Shown piece after piece: positions 1 to 12,241 of a stretch of 64,000 bases of DNA. The position numbers were made by a program, and so were the translations under genes. The notes beneath the pieces were generated by a model. It was not told the DNA's origin. It was given only the letters and a program-made list of their open reading frames with translations, and searched no databases. Location: the NCBI RefSeq assembly GCF_027244095.1, contig NC_069662.1:11806501-11870500 (forward strand). The letters are read 5' to 3'. Numbering within the stretch: the stretch's first letter is position 1; each line of letters begins with the position of its first letter. This DNA comes from Hemicordylus capensis (Eukaryota; Chordata; Lepidosauria; Squamata; Cordylidae).

Positions 1-179
1 GGCAGCATATTCCTGCTTATAGGACTATTACAACTCAAAGCTCAGCTCAACTCCCAAAACTGGGAGGGGATATACAATTCAGGAGCTCTATAAAATATTA
101 TCATTAAATTAGCTGCTTTTGAGCCAGTGATACCTGTCCCCACATGCCCACCTGCAACAAGCCAAGGTGTGGCTACAAA

Positions 180-1053
180 TTGCTCTGGCATTAAGTCCAT
201 CGTTTATTTGCCCATTTTTAAGCTCTTCCAAAAGCGAAGGGCTGCACTGCAAAATTTGGCTACCCGTCTAGTGGCACAGGAATTACTTCCTTCCAGCAGC
301 CTGGCAGTCATCTGAGGTAAATCGAGACCTGGGCATTTGACTGTCAAAGGGTGTATGAGATCCCGGCGCAGGTCTCTATAGAGCAGACATTCCAACAACA
401 CATGGATAACTGTTTCAACTTGACCCTCACCACATGGGCAGAGCCTCTCCCCGTAGGGGATCCCTCTATATCGGCCCTCAAGAGGGCTGAAGGCAGGGCA
501 TTGCATCTTGCCAGGGTGAAAACTCTTCTAAGAGGGGGCACCTCCAAGACAGTGAGATAGGGTGCTGGGGCCAAACAATACCTAACTGATTCCTGGCACT
601 GAAAGTCAGGTACCCTTGCCAGATCTATTTGTCTCTCTATGTGCTCAATTATCTGTTTGATGAGCTTCCTAGCTGTCTCCAAACTTTGCGTAAGCAGGGC
701 AGACTGATCAAGGCCCAAAGAAGTCATCTTTTGGTTCAGTGAGCACTTCCTGATCGACTGATAAGAGTCCGCTAATACTAAGCGGCTCAGCCCTATCTCA
801 GAGGAAAGGACTCTCAGCCAGTAAAACAGCGCCATTTGCCAACATCTGGCCTCAACTCTGACGAGGCCCGCCTCCAATCTGAGCCTCGCATTGGGGGTAC
901 ATTTGGGGGTCTGAAATAATGCTCTCAGGAACTTAGACTGCACCACTTCTAAGGGGGACAGATCTGAGTAAGGACCCAGCTGGGCACCGTACAGTAACTG
1001 TGCCAATGATTTCGCCAGAAAAAGTTTTAAGGCCGCGGGGATAAGATGTCCAC
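180..1053 (-). mobile_element. LINE fragment, C-terminal end of ORF2 (clade uncertain)
   Basis: The minus strand encodes the C-terminal part of a non-LTR retrotransposon polyprotein. Residues resembling FTLARCNALPSALL are followed by EGRYRGIPYGERLCPCGEG and a C-x-C...H...C knuckle (CPCGEGQVETVIHVLLEC). The two parts lie in different frames, so there is a frameshift near position 480. The 5' end is truncated at about 1053, where the reading frame runs into an AT-rich repeat. A similar C-terminal knuckle occurs at 54270-54640. It is a dead copy; I cannot assign the clade with certainty. Confidence 0.7.
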
Positions 1054-1054
1054 C

Positions 1055-1165
1055 CCTGGATGAATTTAATTAATTTATTTTTATTCATTTAACATATTTT
1101 TATACCTCCCCATACGCAAGTCCCTGGGTGGTTCTCAAGCTAAAAATACAACAATTAAAACATTG
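1055..1165. repeat. Dispersed repeat tail (L2-like 3' end type)
   Basis: A TTTA-rich stretch followed by 'atatttttatacctcccc' and 'gtccctgggtggtt' matches a motif that recurs at 20521-20630 and, more loosely, at 28184-28260. The recurrence in one window shows a dispersed repeat. Its naming as an L2-type tail is an inference. Confidence 0.5.
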
Positions 1166-1223
1166 CAAAGAGGCACCTTTTAAATATTACTCTCAGAAAT
1201 AACTCTCTTCGCTTTCCCCCATC

Positions 1224-2168
1224 TCACATTGCCATCTTCCCATCTGAAATTACATCCTTGCTTCTCAGCTTCCCCATGGCCGACTTCACATCTTTGTTCC
1301 TCAATGTGTAGATCAAAGGATTCAGCATGGGGGTGATGATATTGTACAGGACAGAGACCAGCTTGTCTACTGAGAAGGTGGAGAAAGGCCGGGCATAGAT
1401 GAAGATGCAGGGTCCAAAGAACAAGGTTACCACAGTGAGGTGGGAGGCACAGACATTGAGGGCTTTGCGCCGCCCCTCAGGGGAGCGGATCTTCACCAGA
1501 ATGGTGGCGTAGGAGGTCACCAAGATGATGAAGCAGCTGGTGGAGATGAGACCACTGTTGGACACCATGAGCAGCTCAATGACATAGATGTCTGTGCAGG
1601 CCAACTTGATGACCGGTGGGACATCACAGAAGAAGTTGTCCACCTGATTGGGCCCACAAAATGGTAGCCTCATGGTGAGGATGGTCTGGACCGTGGAGTG
1701 GATGAAGCCCCCAGTCCAAGAAGCTGCCACTAACCAGCTACAGAGCTGCCTGTTCATGATACTGGGGTAGTGCAGAGGCTTGCAAATGGCCACATACCTG
1801 TCGTATGCCATGACAGTGAGGAGGAACATCTCAGCAGCACCCACAAAATGGAGGAAAAAGAGCTGGGCCATGCAAGCTTCAAAGGAGATGCTCCTCTTCT
1901 CAGCCAGGAAGTCCACCAACATTTTGGGGGCAGTGACTGTAGAGTAGCAGAGGTCTAGGAAGGAGAGATTTCCCAACAGAAAGTACATGGGTGTGCGTAG
2001 TCGTGGGTCAGATCCCACCGTTACCATGATGAGGGTGTTTCCAACTAGGGTGGCTGCATAGACCAGGAGGAAAATGACAAAGAGGATGGCTTGGGACTGC
2101 CATGTTGGAGAAATGGCTGCTAGCAGGAACTCAGTGACTCTTGTGTGGTTTCCTTTCAGGCTCTCCAT
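1224..2168 (-). CDS. Olfactory receptor, class II, family 4-like (intact)
   Basis: A 314-residue seven-transmembrane odorant receptor of olfactory sensory neurons, expected to couple to G-olf. Visible hallmarks: N-glycosylation site N7-H-T, GN at 43-44 in TM1, PMYF at 60-63, C99, MAYDRYVAIC at 120-129 ending TM3, the second extracellular loop with CGPN and cysteines 171, 181 and 191, SY at 219-220 in TM5, KALNVC at 235-240 (usually KALSTC) and PMLNPLIY at 280-287 in TM7. The frame is open 35 codons further upstream, but the Met at 2168 is preferred: it gives the normal OR length, and a pyrimidine-rich tract with AG lies just upstream, as expected for an acceptor joining a noncoding 5' exon. 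Its inverted paralog is at 23282-24184. The pattern CGPNxxDxFFCDxPxVIKLAC is typical of family 4; the exact subfamily is not certain. Confidence 0.95.
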   Translation of the reverse strand: MESLKGNHTRVTEFLLAAISPTWQSQAILFVIFLLVYAATLVGNTLIMVTVGSDPRLRTPMYFLLGNLSFLDLCYSTVTAPKMLVDFLAEKRSISFEACMAQLFFLHFVGAAEMFLLTVMAYDRYVAICKPLHYPSIMNRQLCSWLVAASWTGGFIHSTVQTILTMRLPFCGPNQVDNFFCDVPPVIKLACTDIYVIELLMVSNSGLISTSCFIILVTSYATILVKIRSPEGRRKALNVCASHLTVVTLFFGPCIFIYARPFSTFSVDKLVSVLYNIITPMLNPLIYTLRNKDVKSAMGKLRSKDVISDGKMAM

Positions 2169-2400
2169 TTTTCCTACCAATGTGAAATAAAGAGAGGGGA
2201 AAATCCAACTAATAAAACAGCCTTTGTTTGCTTCCATGCAAATGAATTTATTTGCGATTGATTTCTTCCCCACAGAGGCAAGTGCAGGGAACCTTAATGT
2301 CAGACCTGGCCATCCACATAACCTTTTCTAGAAAGGTCAGTGAACAAAATCTCATGTTCTTATTCACCTTGAGTGCTGGGTTCTTTCTAAGCTTAATCAG

Positions 2401-2812
2401 TTAGGAACTTAGGAAGCTGCCTTATACAGAGTCAGACCATTGGTCCATCTAGCTCTACACCATGGCTGCTCAACTTCAGCTCTCCTCCAGATGTTGGCCT
2501 ACAACTCCCATAATCCCTGGCTGTGGGCCACTATGGCTGGGGATTATGGGAGTTCTAGTAAAAAACAGCTGGAGGGCCGAAGGTCCACACAGACTGCCAG
2601 TGGCTTCTCCAAGGTTGCAGACATGAGTATCTCTCCGCCCTATATTTTAGATGCCAGGGAGTGAACTTGGAATCTTCTGCATGCAGGTGTTCTTCCCAGA
2701 GCAGCCCCATCCCCTGAGGGGAATATTTTACACTGCTCACACATAGTCCCCCATTCAAATGTAGACCAGGGTGGGCCCTGTTTATCAAAACTACCACAAG
2801 GCCTGCTCTCCT
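2401..2812 (-). mobile_element. 5S-headed, tRNA-bodied SINE with nested foldback insertion
   Basis: Read on the minus strand, the head resembles the internal control region of 5S rRNA (an AGGGCCCACCCTGGT-like segment followed by TGAATGGG). A tRNA-like segment, a body and the tail 'tataaggcagcttcct' follow. A palindromic insert at 2464-2588 interrupts the body. The counterpart in the other arm of IR1 (22782-23048) lacks this insert. Confidence 0.7.
2464..2588. mobile_element. Foldback MITE nested in a SINE
   Basis: The segment is an imperfect inverted repeat: 'acaactcccataatccctgg' on the left is mirrored by 'ggggattatgggagtt' on the right, and the ends are 'ctcctccagatgttgg' and 'cagctggagggcc'. 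A related element is at 40246-40366. Insertion is supported by its absence from the paralogous SINE at 22782-23048. Confidence 0.7.
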
Positions 2813-3006
2813 TGGGACATCACAGACATTTTCCAGGTTCTGGTGCCATGATCCTGAAAATGTTACCTGTGTAGTCTGCACTGGAATCAGAGCCCTAAAA
2901 GCAATGGTTGATGGAGCTGGACATAATTAGCCTGGAGAAGAGAGGATTATGAAGACATACAATTCCCATCTTTGTCTATCTGAAGGGCTACCCCCATAGA
3001 AGAAGA

Positions 3007-3177
3007 AAATCAGATGGGATGGGATCCATTCCAATATTTTCCTCCATGCATAGGCTCAACCACTATCTCAGCAGCATGGCCTGAGAATGCTCAGCATTCT
3101 CAGGCCATGCTGCTGAGATAGTGGTTGAGCCTATGCATGGAGGAAAATATTGGATTGGATCCCATCCCATCTGATTT
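3007..3177. repeat. 171-bp near-perfect palindrome
   Basis: Two 85-bp arms (3007-3091 and 3093-3177) are reverse complements around a single central base at 3092. I find one mismatch ('ccattcc' against 'ggattgg'). The right arm is also the start of the tandem-duplicated block, so the palindrome centre coincides with a duplication breakpoint. Confidence 0.93.
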
Positions 3178-4475
3178 GATACAAAAAATGTGAAGATTTG
3201 GGTCTTTATACTCCATCAAAATATTGTAGTCAGTAGGATTTTCCAACCACAAATCCGATATTTAACCCTATCAGGAGCAAGCTTGGTGACACTTTGCCTA
3301 AAATTGGCTCCTGATCCAGTTTTTAAGCACTGCATCCCCAAAATCAGGGTATGTGGGTGACATGTTAAACCCCTGGTATTGTGGCTTCCCTATAATGGAT
3401 CAAAATCATATCCAATAAGATCTGATATCATGGATTTCATGTGGGATTTGATATTCCTTATCCAATATTGCACAAGTCTAGTAGTGGTGGGAGCATGTGA
3501 ATATTCATAGACTGCCATCAAGGAAGGTATTATGCCGGGCCTGTGGGCTTTTGTTGCCCCACAACAAAGGTAGTTGTGTCAAGGGGCATTTCTAGCTCAG
3601 GTTGGGAAGAGGAACTAAGAGATGTGCCCCAGTGGAATGATGAGGGAAAAGGAAGGAAGGGTTTAGGTGGTAGACACTGGGGTCACAACTGTAGTGGCAA
3701 AGACCCAACTCTTGCCGCTGCCTGAACCACTCCCCTCATGCACACCCGAGACAACTCCCCCACCCAACCTTGTGGAAGGGCCACCTGGGGGTGGGAATGA
3801 AGAGGATGATGTCATCCCAACTCTCCCATCAGCCTCTCCCATCACTTAGATGTGACAACTTGCCAGGTTCTTAATGACTTCTAAAGGGCTTTCCATTAAT
3901 CAAATGTAATCAACATTTGTTCAGAATCAGCCTCTGGTATCCTGGATTATCAGCCAGGTATTTTCCTAACAAAGTGTAGGCCAGTTAGTGTTCATAATCA
4001 GAATCCCAAATGCACTATTATGTTTTTCTTACCTTGAGGAGTGGACAATATTTTTCTAAATCTTGAAAGTTGGTGCACTGGAGATGGAGAACAGAATTCA
4101 AGAATCTTCCAAAGGAAAGAAGAAAGGGAGAATAGATAGATAGAAAGAGAAAAGAAAATCTATCTATTTATTTATTTAGATGAGGGACTAGTGATGGCCT
4201 CTGGATTATAGAGCGTATGGGTTGCATTGAAAGGATTCCTTCCATAGATGGAAGGAGCTTCTTCCAGAGGAGGATCCCTTCCTCCTGTATAAGCTCCTTT
4301 TGTCAAAGGAAGGGAACCTTTGGATGCAAGCTTATATCTTTTCCGACCATAGGTCTTTATGCCAGAATTTTGAATAAAATGTACAAAGCATCAAAATCTC
4401 TGCTATCATTGATCATTAGAACAATCCTAAACATGTGCAGATAAAAGAGCATATTTTGCTGCAAAGCATATAAAG

Positions 4476-6203
4476 TAGGGTTGGGCGTTTTGTTTTTTCC
4501 CCTGTTTTGCTTTTGGCCCGAATCCGAAACACCCTCACTTTGTTCTTTGTTCGAAACCAGCCAATCCGAAACACCCCAATTTTGTTCTTTGTTCGAAATT
4601 GCAAAATCCGAATCTGAAACGTTTTGCATTTTGAAAAATGGCCCCGGGGGAAAAAAACTAGTGGGTGGGGGTGGTAGTGCCCAATGGGTGGAAACTACCA
4701 CCCAAATTTCAGAGGAAATGGGGAAAGGGATGGTTTTTGGTCAATTTTTGAAGTATAGGATTTTTCCCATAGGGAAGAATGGAGGTTTCAGCAAAAGTAA
4801 AACTTCATGTTGGGGGGGAAATGGGTGGCCCAGAGCAGAGTAGGGTGGGTGGTAGTACCCAGTGGGGGAAAGGAAGCTGCCAGAATTATTTTAAAGGAAT
4901 TGGGCAGAGGGCTGATTTTTAAAGATGTAATGGAGTTTGCGCATCTGTAAAGTTATTCCCCATAGGGAATGATGGACCTCCATAATTCCTGCCCCATAAC
5001 TGCACTTGGGGGGCACCAGGGTGGCCCAGAGCAAGTGGTGGTGTAGAGCACATAGGGTGCCAATCACCCTCATGGGTTGCTAACCCATGGGGTATTGGGT
5101 TCTGTTGTTTCTGAGATGTTTGAGTGTAGATTCAGATTCTCTGGTAGCATGTGAGAGTGGATTCATGGTTTGTCATTGAAAATCTCATATGCTACCAGAG
5201 AATCTATACTCAGAACACCTCAGAAACAACAGAACTCAGCACCCCATGGGTCAGCAGCCCATGGGGGTGGTTGGCACCCCATGTGCACTACACCACCACT
5301 CACTCCCGGCTACCCCAGTGCCCAGAGTTATGCGTCTTCTAAAACCTCCTTTATTCCCTGGTGGGGGGGGGACCTTAAAGAAGCATTAACTTCAACAATT
5401 CTTAAGAAATCAGCCCTTTGCCCTATTCCTTTGGAATAGGGCAAGTGGCAGGCACCCCTTGGGGCACTGCCACCCATCCCACTGTTTTGCTCCTCAGGCC
5501 CCCTTTCTGCCCCAAATCTTCAACTTCAGAAATTCTTTAAAAATCAGCCCTTTTCCCAATTCCTTTGGAATCTGGGTGGCAGCAGGCACCCATTGGGGCA
5601 CTACCACCTGAACCACTCTTATGCCCCCAAAGTCCCCTTTCTGCCCCAAATCCACCCCAAATAACATCAACATCACACATTAACAACAGCAGAGCTTTGG
5701 AAAAAATCAGGCAGATTTCCAAAGGTCATGCACATCCACATCCCTCTCGCCCAAAATGCAATTGATCTATACACAACAGTGTGAAACAACAACAGTGAAA
5801 TGCACACTGCCCCACTGGGCAATGAGGCTAAATGCACACTGCCCCACTAGCCAATGAGGGTAAAATTTACCCTGAAATTTGCTTAAAAGGAATAAGGAGG
5901 CAATTGCCAGCAGATCAGCCCATGCTTTCTCTGGCCAATCTGCGGGCTGGAAGGGCTGGAAATTCAAACAGATGTCAAAACTCAAAATGGAGACTGAAGG
6001 AGAAAGACTTTTTGCGATTGCAAAATGGAGTTCCAAAACAGCTGAAACAACAAAACGTTTTGTATCCGAAACAGGGACGTTTTGTTTTGGCTACAAAATT
6101 TTCTGTTTTGAGCATTGGGTGTTTTGCTTTGGCTACAAAACAGCCGAAACGGCCTGTTTTGTGCACAAAACGTTTTGTATCCGAAATGAAACGCACATCC
6201 CTA
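4476..6203. mobile_element. hAT-type foldback element, 1.7 kb, CGAAAC-type arms (copy A)
   Basis: The element starts TAGGGTTGGGC and ends GCACATCCCTA. Perfect 8-bp target duplications ATATAAAG lie at 4468-4475 and 6204-6211, as expected of hAT transposition. The subterminal arms are dense in self-complementary words (gaaac/gtttc, aaacgtttt). The middle contains a foldback near 5090-5235. No transposase is encoded, so it is non-autonomous. The corresponding site in the other IR1 arm (21257-21264) is empty. Confidence 0.9.
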
Positions 6204-6824
6204 ATATAAAGTCACCTTTTCACTTAAACATCTATTGATATTTGCTAGTAGCCATTTGGATTTGGGGGGGCGGGGGGTTGGCTAATAAATAAATAAATAG
6301 ATAGATGGATAGATAAATAGATAAATAAATAAAGGCAACCCCAGTAAGAAACTGTTCCAGTGATCTACATTTTATCTCCTTATGGGGAAGGCAGTCAATA
6401 AACACTGAGGCAAACAATTTCATTTCCCCACAAATACAAAATCTTTTAAATTAACTGGAATACTCAACAAAGGTACTCAGGTCTCAATTTCTCTATAAAT
6501 AATGCTTCCTTGATTTTCCTTCTTTGTAGGTTCCTTTCAGTCCCTAAAATAGATATTTTAGTGGACACCATTTGGCCTTCATCAGGGTTTCGTTCTCATT
6601 GCAGGTTCACACCGAATCATCTTATGTTTTTATGTTTACCAACTTTTAGTTTTTCTTTGTGTGCACAATAAAAAGATCTTTTTGTTGGGAGTTAATGTGT
6701 GCATTGCATCACTGACATGTCGACTTAACTGGCATATCTAAGGTTGCAGTCCTGTTTAAAAACTGACCTGGAAGCAAGCACTGTTGAACACAGTAGGACT
6801 TAGTAAACTTGCATATGATTACAT

Positions 6825-7008
6825 GGGGACATAGAAAGCTGCCTTCTAGTGAATCAGACCATCGGTCCATCCAGCTCAGTATTGTCCACACTGATGGGCA
6901 GCCACTCTCCAAGGCTTCAGGCAGGAGTGTCTCCTGGAGATGCTGCCAGGGTTTGAACCTGGGACCTTCTGCATGCGAAGCAGATGCTCTGCCACTGAGC
7001 TGCAGTTG
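6825..7008 (-). mobile_element. tRNA-derived SINE (copy A)
   Basis: On the minus strand, 'gagctcagtggcagagcat'-like A-box and 'ggttcaaaccctggc' B-box sequences are followed by the body and the tail 'aaggcagctttctatgtc'. It predates the inverted duplication, because a counterpart is at 20772-20945. Confidence 0.8.
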
Positions 7009-7078
7009 TGCTGAATAATGTCAGAGAGCATCTTCTGGAACTGGGGAAAACCTATAGCCCTCCTAATAGGACACTGCA

Positions 7079-7320
7079 AGGTCATTCACACAATCAAAAA
7101 CTGTTCTACCCAGATTTAGGAGCTGGGGGTGCTCCCAATTTTCCGTTGTGAGGAAGCAAGGTAGGGGGAAAACCTGGGTAGCTTTTCCTCCTACTTTGCT
7201 TACACACAATCACTTGTGCCCCAGGTTTTCCTCTTACCTTGCTTCTACACAACCGAAAGTTGGGAGAACACACATCTCCTAAACCTGGGTAGAACACAGT
7301 TTTTGATTGTGTGGATGCCA
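7079..7320. mobile_element. Foldback MITE, CACAATC family (copy A)
   Basis: Inverted ends 'ggtcattcacacaatcaaaa' and 'tttttgattgtgtggatgcc' enclose a mostly palindromic interior ('aacctgggtagcttttcc', 'gtgctcccaatttt' mirrored). The same family recurs at 12000-12241, 55236-55577 and 63501-63709. Confidence 0.8.
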
Positions 7321-9396
7321 GGTGTGTTAAATAACCCTCGTGATGATTAAAAAAAATAATCAGGATGCAATCCTCGGAACACTTATGTAGAGCAAACCCC
7401 CTGGAACACAGTGAGATTTACTTCTTAGGGAACATGCAACATTACATGCAAATAGCAGGGGTGGGTGGGTCTGAGGCAGGTTGCTGCCTGAGATAAAGGA
7501 CAGTAGGACACCCTTCCATCTGCAGGTGTTTGTTCAGCATTCTCAGGCCATCCTGTGAGGCTTTTGAGGCACCAGCGGTAGCAGGCATGCCCTCTTGGGC
7601 TGTGACATCAAGCCAGAAGCAGCAATAGGGGCATCCCTAACTAATTTTGGGGAGAGAAGATGGGAAATAAAAGGCTTAATACAGTGGAGTGAGGAGGGAA
7701 AGCTGAACAGTATATCCCAGTGGGGTGGAGGTGGGCTAGTGCTTGCCACTCCCTTTGCCCGTGTCTGAGGCAGCCCCCTCCCTCTGCCTCCTGGAAGGGT
7801 TGCCCCAGAATTTTCAGGTTGGTTTGACTTCTGAGAGCATAAGGACAGAAGGCATCCTTCATCCTGTTTTTAAATATCTTTTTGGCAACTACCAGCTCAC
7901 CACTCCCCAAAAAGGGCTAGAATATAGCCAGAAAAATCCCTCAAAAAGTCGGAGAAAAATCTGCTCTTGAAGGCACAGTTTGGCAGTCTTGCTCAGCAAT
8001 AGGGACGTAGCTCAGCATTCTCAGGCCATGCTGCTGAGATAGTGGTTGAGCCTATGCATGGAGGAAAATATTGGATTGGATCCCATCCCATCTGATTTGA
8101 TACAAAAAATGTGAAGATTTGGGTCTTTATACTCCATCAAAATATTGGAGTCAGTAGGATTTTCCAACCACAAATCCGATATTTAACCCTATCAGGAGCA
8201 AGCTTGGTGACACTTTGCCTAAAATTGGCTCCTGATCCAGTTTTTAAGCACTGCATCCCCAAAATCAGGGTATGTGGGTGACATGTTAAACCCCTGGTAT
8301 CGTGGCTTCCCTATAATGGATCAAAATCATATCCAATAAGATCTGATATCATGGATTTCATGTGGGATTTGATATTCCTTATCCAATATTGCACAAGTCT
8401 AGTAGTGGTGGGAGCATGTGAATATTCATAGACTGCCATCAAGGAAGGTATTATGCCAGGCCTGTGGGCTTTTGTTGCCCCACAACAAAGGTAGTTGTGT
8501 CAAGGGGCATTTCTAGCTCAGGTTGGGAAGAGGAACTAAGAGAGGTGCCCCAGTGGAATGATGAGGGAAAAGGAAGGAAGGGTTTAGGTGGTAGACACTG
8601 GGGTCACAACTGTAGTGGCAAAGACCCAACTCTTGCCGCTGCCTTAACCACTCCCCTCATGCACACCCGAGACAACTCCCCCACCCAACCTTGTGGAAGG
8701 GCCACCTGGGGGTGGGAATGAAGAGGATGATGTCATCCCAACTCTCCCATCAGCCTCTCCCATCAGTTAGATGTGACAACTTGCCAGGTTCTTAATGACT
8801 TCTAAAGGGCTTTCCATTAATCAAATGTAATCAACATTTGTTCAGAATCAGCCTCTGGTATCCTGGATTATCAGCCAGGTATTTTCCTAACAAAGTGTAG
8901 GCCAGCTAGTTTTCATAATCAGAATCCCAAATGCACTATTATGTTTTTCTTACCTTGAGGAGTGGACAATATTTTTCTAAATCTTGAAAGTTGGTGCACT
9001 GGAGATGGAGAACAGAATTCAAGAATCTTCCAAAGGAAAGAAGAAAGGGAGAATAGATAGATAGAAAGAGAAAAGAAAATCTATCTATTTATTTATTTAG
9101 ATGAGGGACTAGTGATGGCCTCTGGATTATAGAGCGTATGGGTTGCATTGAAAGGATTCCTTCCATAGATGGAAGGAGCTTCATCCAGAGGAGGATCCCT
9201 TCCTCCTGTATAAGCTCCTTTTGTCAAAGGAAGGGAACCTTTGGATGCAAGCTTATATCTTTTCCGACCATAGGTCTTTATGCCAGAATTTTGAATAAAA
9301 TGTACAAAGCATCAAAATCTCTGCTATCATTGATCATTAGAACAATCCTAAACATGTGCAGATAAAAGAGCATATTTTGCTGCAAAGCATATAAAG

Positions 9397-11124
9397 TAGG
9401 GTTGGGCGTTTTGTTTTTTCCCCTGTTTTGCTTTTGGCCCGAATCCGAAACACCCTCGCTTTGTTCTTTGTTCGAAACCAGCCAATCCGAAACACCCCAA
9501 TTTTGTTCTTTGTTCGAAATTGCAAAATCCGAATCTGAAACGTTTTGCATTTTGAAAAATGGCCCCGGGGGAAAAAACTAATGGGTGGGGGTGGTAGTGC
9601 CCAATGGGTGGAAACTACCACCCAAATTTCAGAGGAAATGGGGAAAGGGATGGTTTTTGGTCAATTTTTGAAGTATAGGATTTTTCCCATAGGGAAGAAT
9701 GGAGGTTTCAGCAAAAGTAAAACTTCATGTTGGGGGGGAAATGGGTGGCCCAGAGCAGAGTAGGGTGGGTGGTAGTACCCAGTGGGGGAAAGGAAGCTGC
9801 CAGAATTATTTTAAAGGAATTGGGCAGAGGGCTGATTTTTAAAGATGTAATGGAGTTTGCGCATCTGTAAAGTTATTCCCCATAGGGAATGATGGACCTC
9901 CATAATTCCTGCCCCATAACTGCACTTGGGGGGCACCAGGGTGGCCCAGAGCAAGTGGTGGTGTAGAGCACATAGGGTGCCAATCACCCTCATGGGTTGC
10001 TAACCCATGGGGTATTGGGTTCTGTTGTTTCTGAGATGTTTGAGTGTAGATTCAGATTCTCTGGTAGCATGTGAGAGTGGATTCATGGTTTGTCATTGAA
10101 AATCTCATATGCTACCAGAGAATCTATACTCAGAACACCTCAGAAACAACAGAACTCAGCACCCCATGGGTCAGCAGCCCATGGGGGTGGTTGGCACCCC
10201 ATGTGCACTACACCACCACTCACTCCCGGCTACCCCAGTGCCCAGAGTTATGCGTCTTCTAAAACCTCCTTTATTCCCTGGTGGGGGGGGGGACCTTAAA
10301 GAAGCATTAACTTCAACAATTCTTAAGAAATCAGCCCTTTGCCCTATTCCTTTGGAATAGGGCAAGTGGCAGGCACCCCTTGGGGCACTGCCACCCATCC
10401 CACTGTTTTGCTCCTCAGGCCCCCTTTCTGTCCCAAATCTTCAACTTCAGAAATTCTTTAAAAATCAGCCCTTTTCCCAATTCCTTTGGAATCTGGGTGG
10501 CAGCAGGCACCCATTGGGGCACTACCACCTGAACCACTCTTATGCCCCCAAAGTCCCCTTTCTGCCCCAAATCCACCCCAAATAACATCAACATCACACA
10601 TTAACAACAGCAGAGCTTTGGAAAAAATCAGGCAGATTTCCAAAGGTCATGCACATCCACATCCCTCTCGCCCAAAATGCAATTGATCTATACACAACAG
10701 TGTGAAACAACAACAGTGAAATGCACACTGCCCCACTGGGCAATGAGGCTAAATGCACACTGCCCCACTAGCCAATGAGGGTAAAATTTACCCTGAAATT
10801 TGCTTAAAAGGAATAAGGAGGCAATTGCCAGCAGATCAGCCCATGCTTTCTCTGGCCAATCTGCGGGCTGGAAGGGCTGGAAATTCAAACAGATGTCAAA
10901 ACTCAAAATGGAGACTGAAGGAGAAAGACTTTTTGCGATTGCAAAATGGAGTTCCAAAACAGCTGAAACAACAAAACGTTTTGTATCCGAAACAGGGACG
11001 TTTTGTTTTGGCTACAAAATTTTCTGTTTTGAGCATTGGGTGTTTTGCTTTGGCTACAAAACAGCCGAAACAGCCTGTTTTGTGCACAAAACGTTTTGTA
11101 TCCGAAATGAAACGCACATCCCTA
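9397..11124. mobile_element. hAT-type foldback element (copy B)
   Basis: Duplicate of 4476-6203, carried along by the tandem duplication with the same 8-bp flanks (9389-9396 and 11125-11132, ATATAAAG). It differs from copy A by only a handful of substitutions and homopolymer-length changes. Confidence 0.9.
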
Positions 11125-11745
11125 ATATAAAGTCACCTTTTCACTTAAACATCTATTGATATTTGCTAGTAGCCATTTGGATTTGGGGGGGCGGGGGGTT
11201 GGCTAATAAATAAATAAATAGATAGATGGATAGATAAATAGATAAATAAATAAAGGCAACCCCAGTAAGAAACTGTTCCAGTGATCTACATTTTATCTCC
11301 TTATGGGGAAGGCAGTCAATAAACACTGAGGCAAACAATTTCATTTCCCCACAAATACAAAATCTTTTAAATTAACTGGAATACTCAACAAAGGTACTCA
11401 GGTCTCAATTTCTCTATAAATAATGCTTCCTTGATTTTCCTTCTTTGTAGGTTCCTTTCAGTCCCTAAAATAGATATTTTAGTGGACACCATTTGGCCTT
11501 CATCAGGGTTTCGTTCTCATTGCAGGTTCACACCGAATCATCTTATGTTTTTATGTTTACCAACTTTTAGTTTTTCTTTGTGTGCACAATAAAAAGATCT
11601 TTTTGTTGGGAGTTAATGTGTGCATTGCATCACTGACATGTCGACTTAACTGGCATATCTAAGGTTGCAGTCCTGTTTAAAAACTGACCTGGAAGCAAGC
11701 ACTGTTGAACACAGTAGGACTTAGTAAACTTGCATATGATTACAT

Positions 11746-11929
11746 GGGGACATAGAAAGCTGCCTTCTAGTGAATCAGACCATCGGTCCATCCAGCTCAG
11801 TATTGTCCACACTGATGGGCAGCCACTCTCCAAGGCTTCAGGCAGGAGTGTCTCCTGGAGATGCTGCCAGGGTTTGAACCTGGGACCTTCTGCATGCGAA
11901 GCAGATGCTCTGCCACTGAGCTGCAGTTG
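11746..11929 (-). mobile_element. tRNA-derived SINE (copy B)
   Basis: Tandem-duplication copy of the SINE at 6825-7008, with the same A and B boxes and tail. Confidence 0.8.
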
Positions 11930-11999
11930 TGCTGAATAATGTCAGAGAGCATCTTCTGGAACTGGGGAAAACCTATAGCCCTCCTAATAGGACACTGCA

Positions 12000-12241
12000 A
12001 GGTCATTCACACAATCAAAAACTGTTCTACCTGGATTTAGGAGCTGGGGGTGCTCCCAATTTTCCGTTGTGAGGAAGCAAGGTAGGGGGAAAACCTGGGT
12101 AGCTTTTCCTCCTACTTTGCTTACACACAATCACTTGTGCCCCAGGTTTTCCTCTTACCTTGCTTCTACACAACCGAAAGTTGGGAGAACACACATCTCC
12201 TAAACCTGGGTAGAACACAGTTTTTGATTGTGTGGATGCCA
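12000..12241. mobile_element. Foldback MITE, CACAATC family (copy B)
   Basis: Tandem-duplication copy of 7079-7320, with the same inverted ends. Confidence 0.8.

Larger units (their letters stand above)
3090..8010 (+). repeat. Tandem segmental duplication, unit A (4921 bp)
   Basis: The block matches 8011-12933 almost base for base, including every nested element (hAT 4476-6203, SINE 6825-7008, foldback 7079-7320). About twenty differences are visible by eye, so identity exceeds 99.5%. No gene lies inside. Confidence 0.95.
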
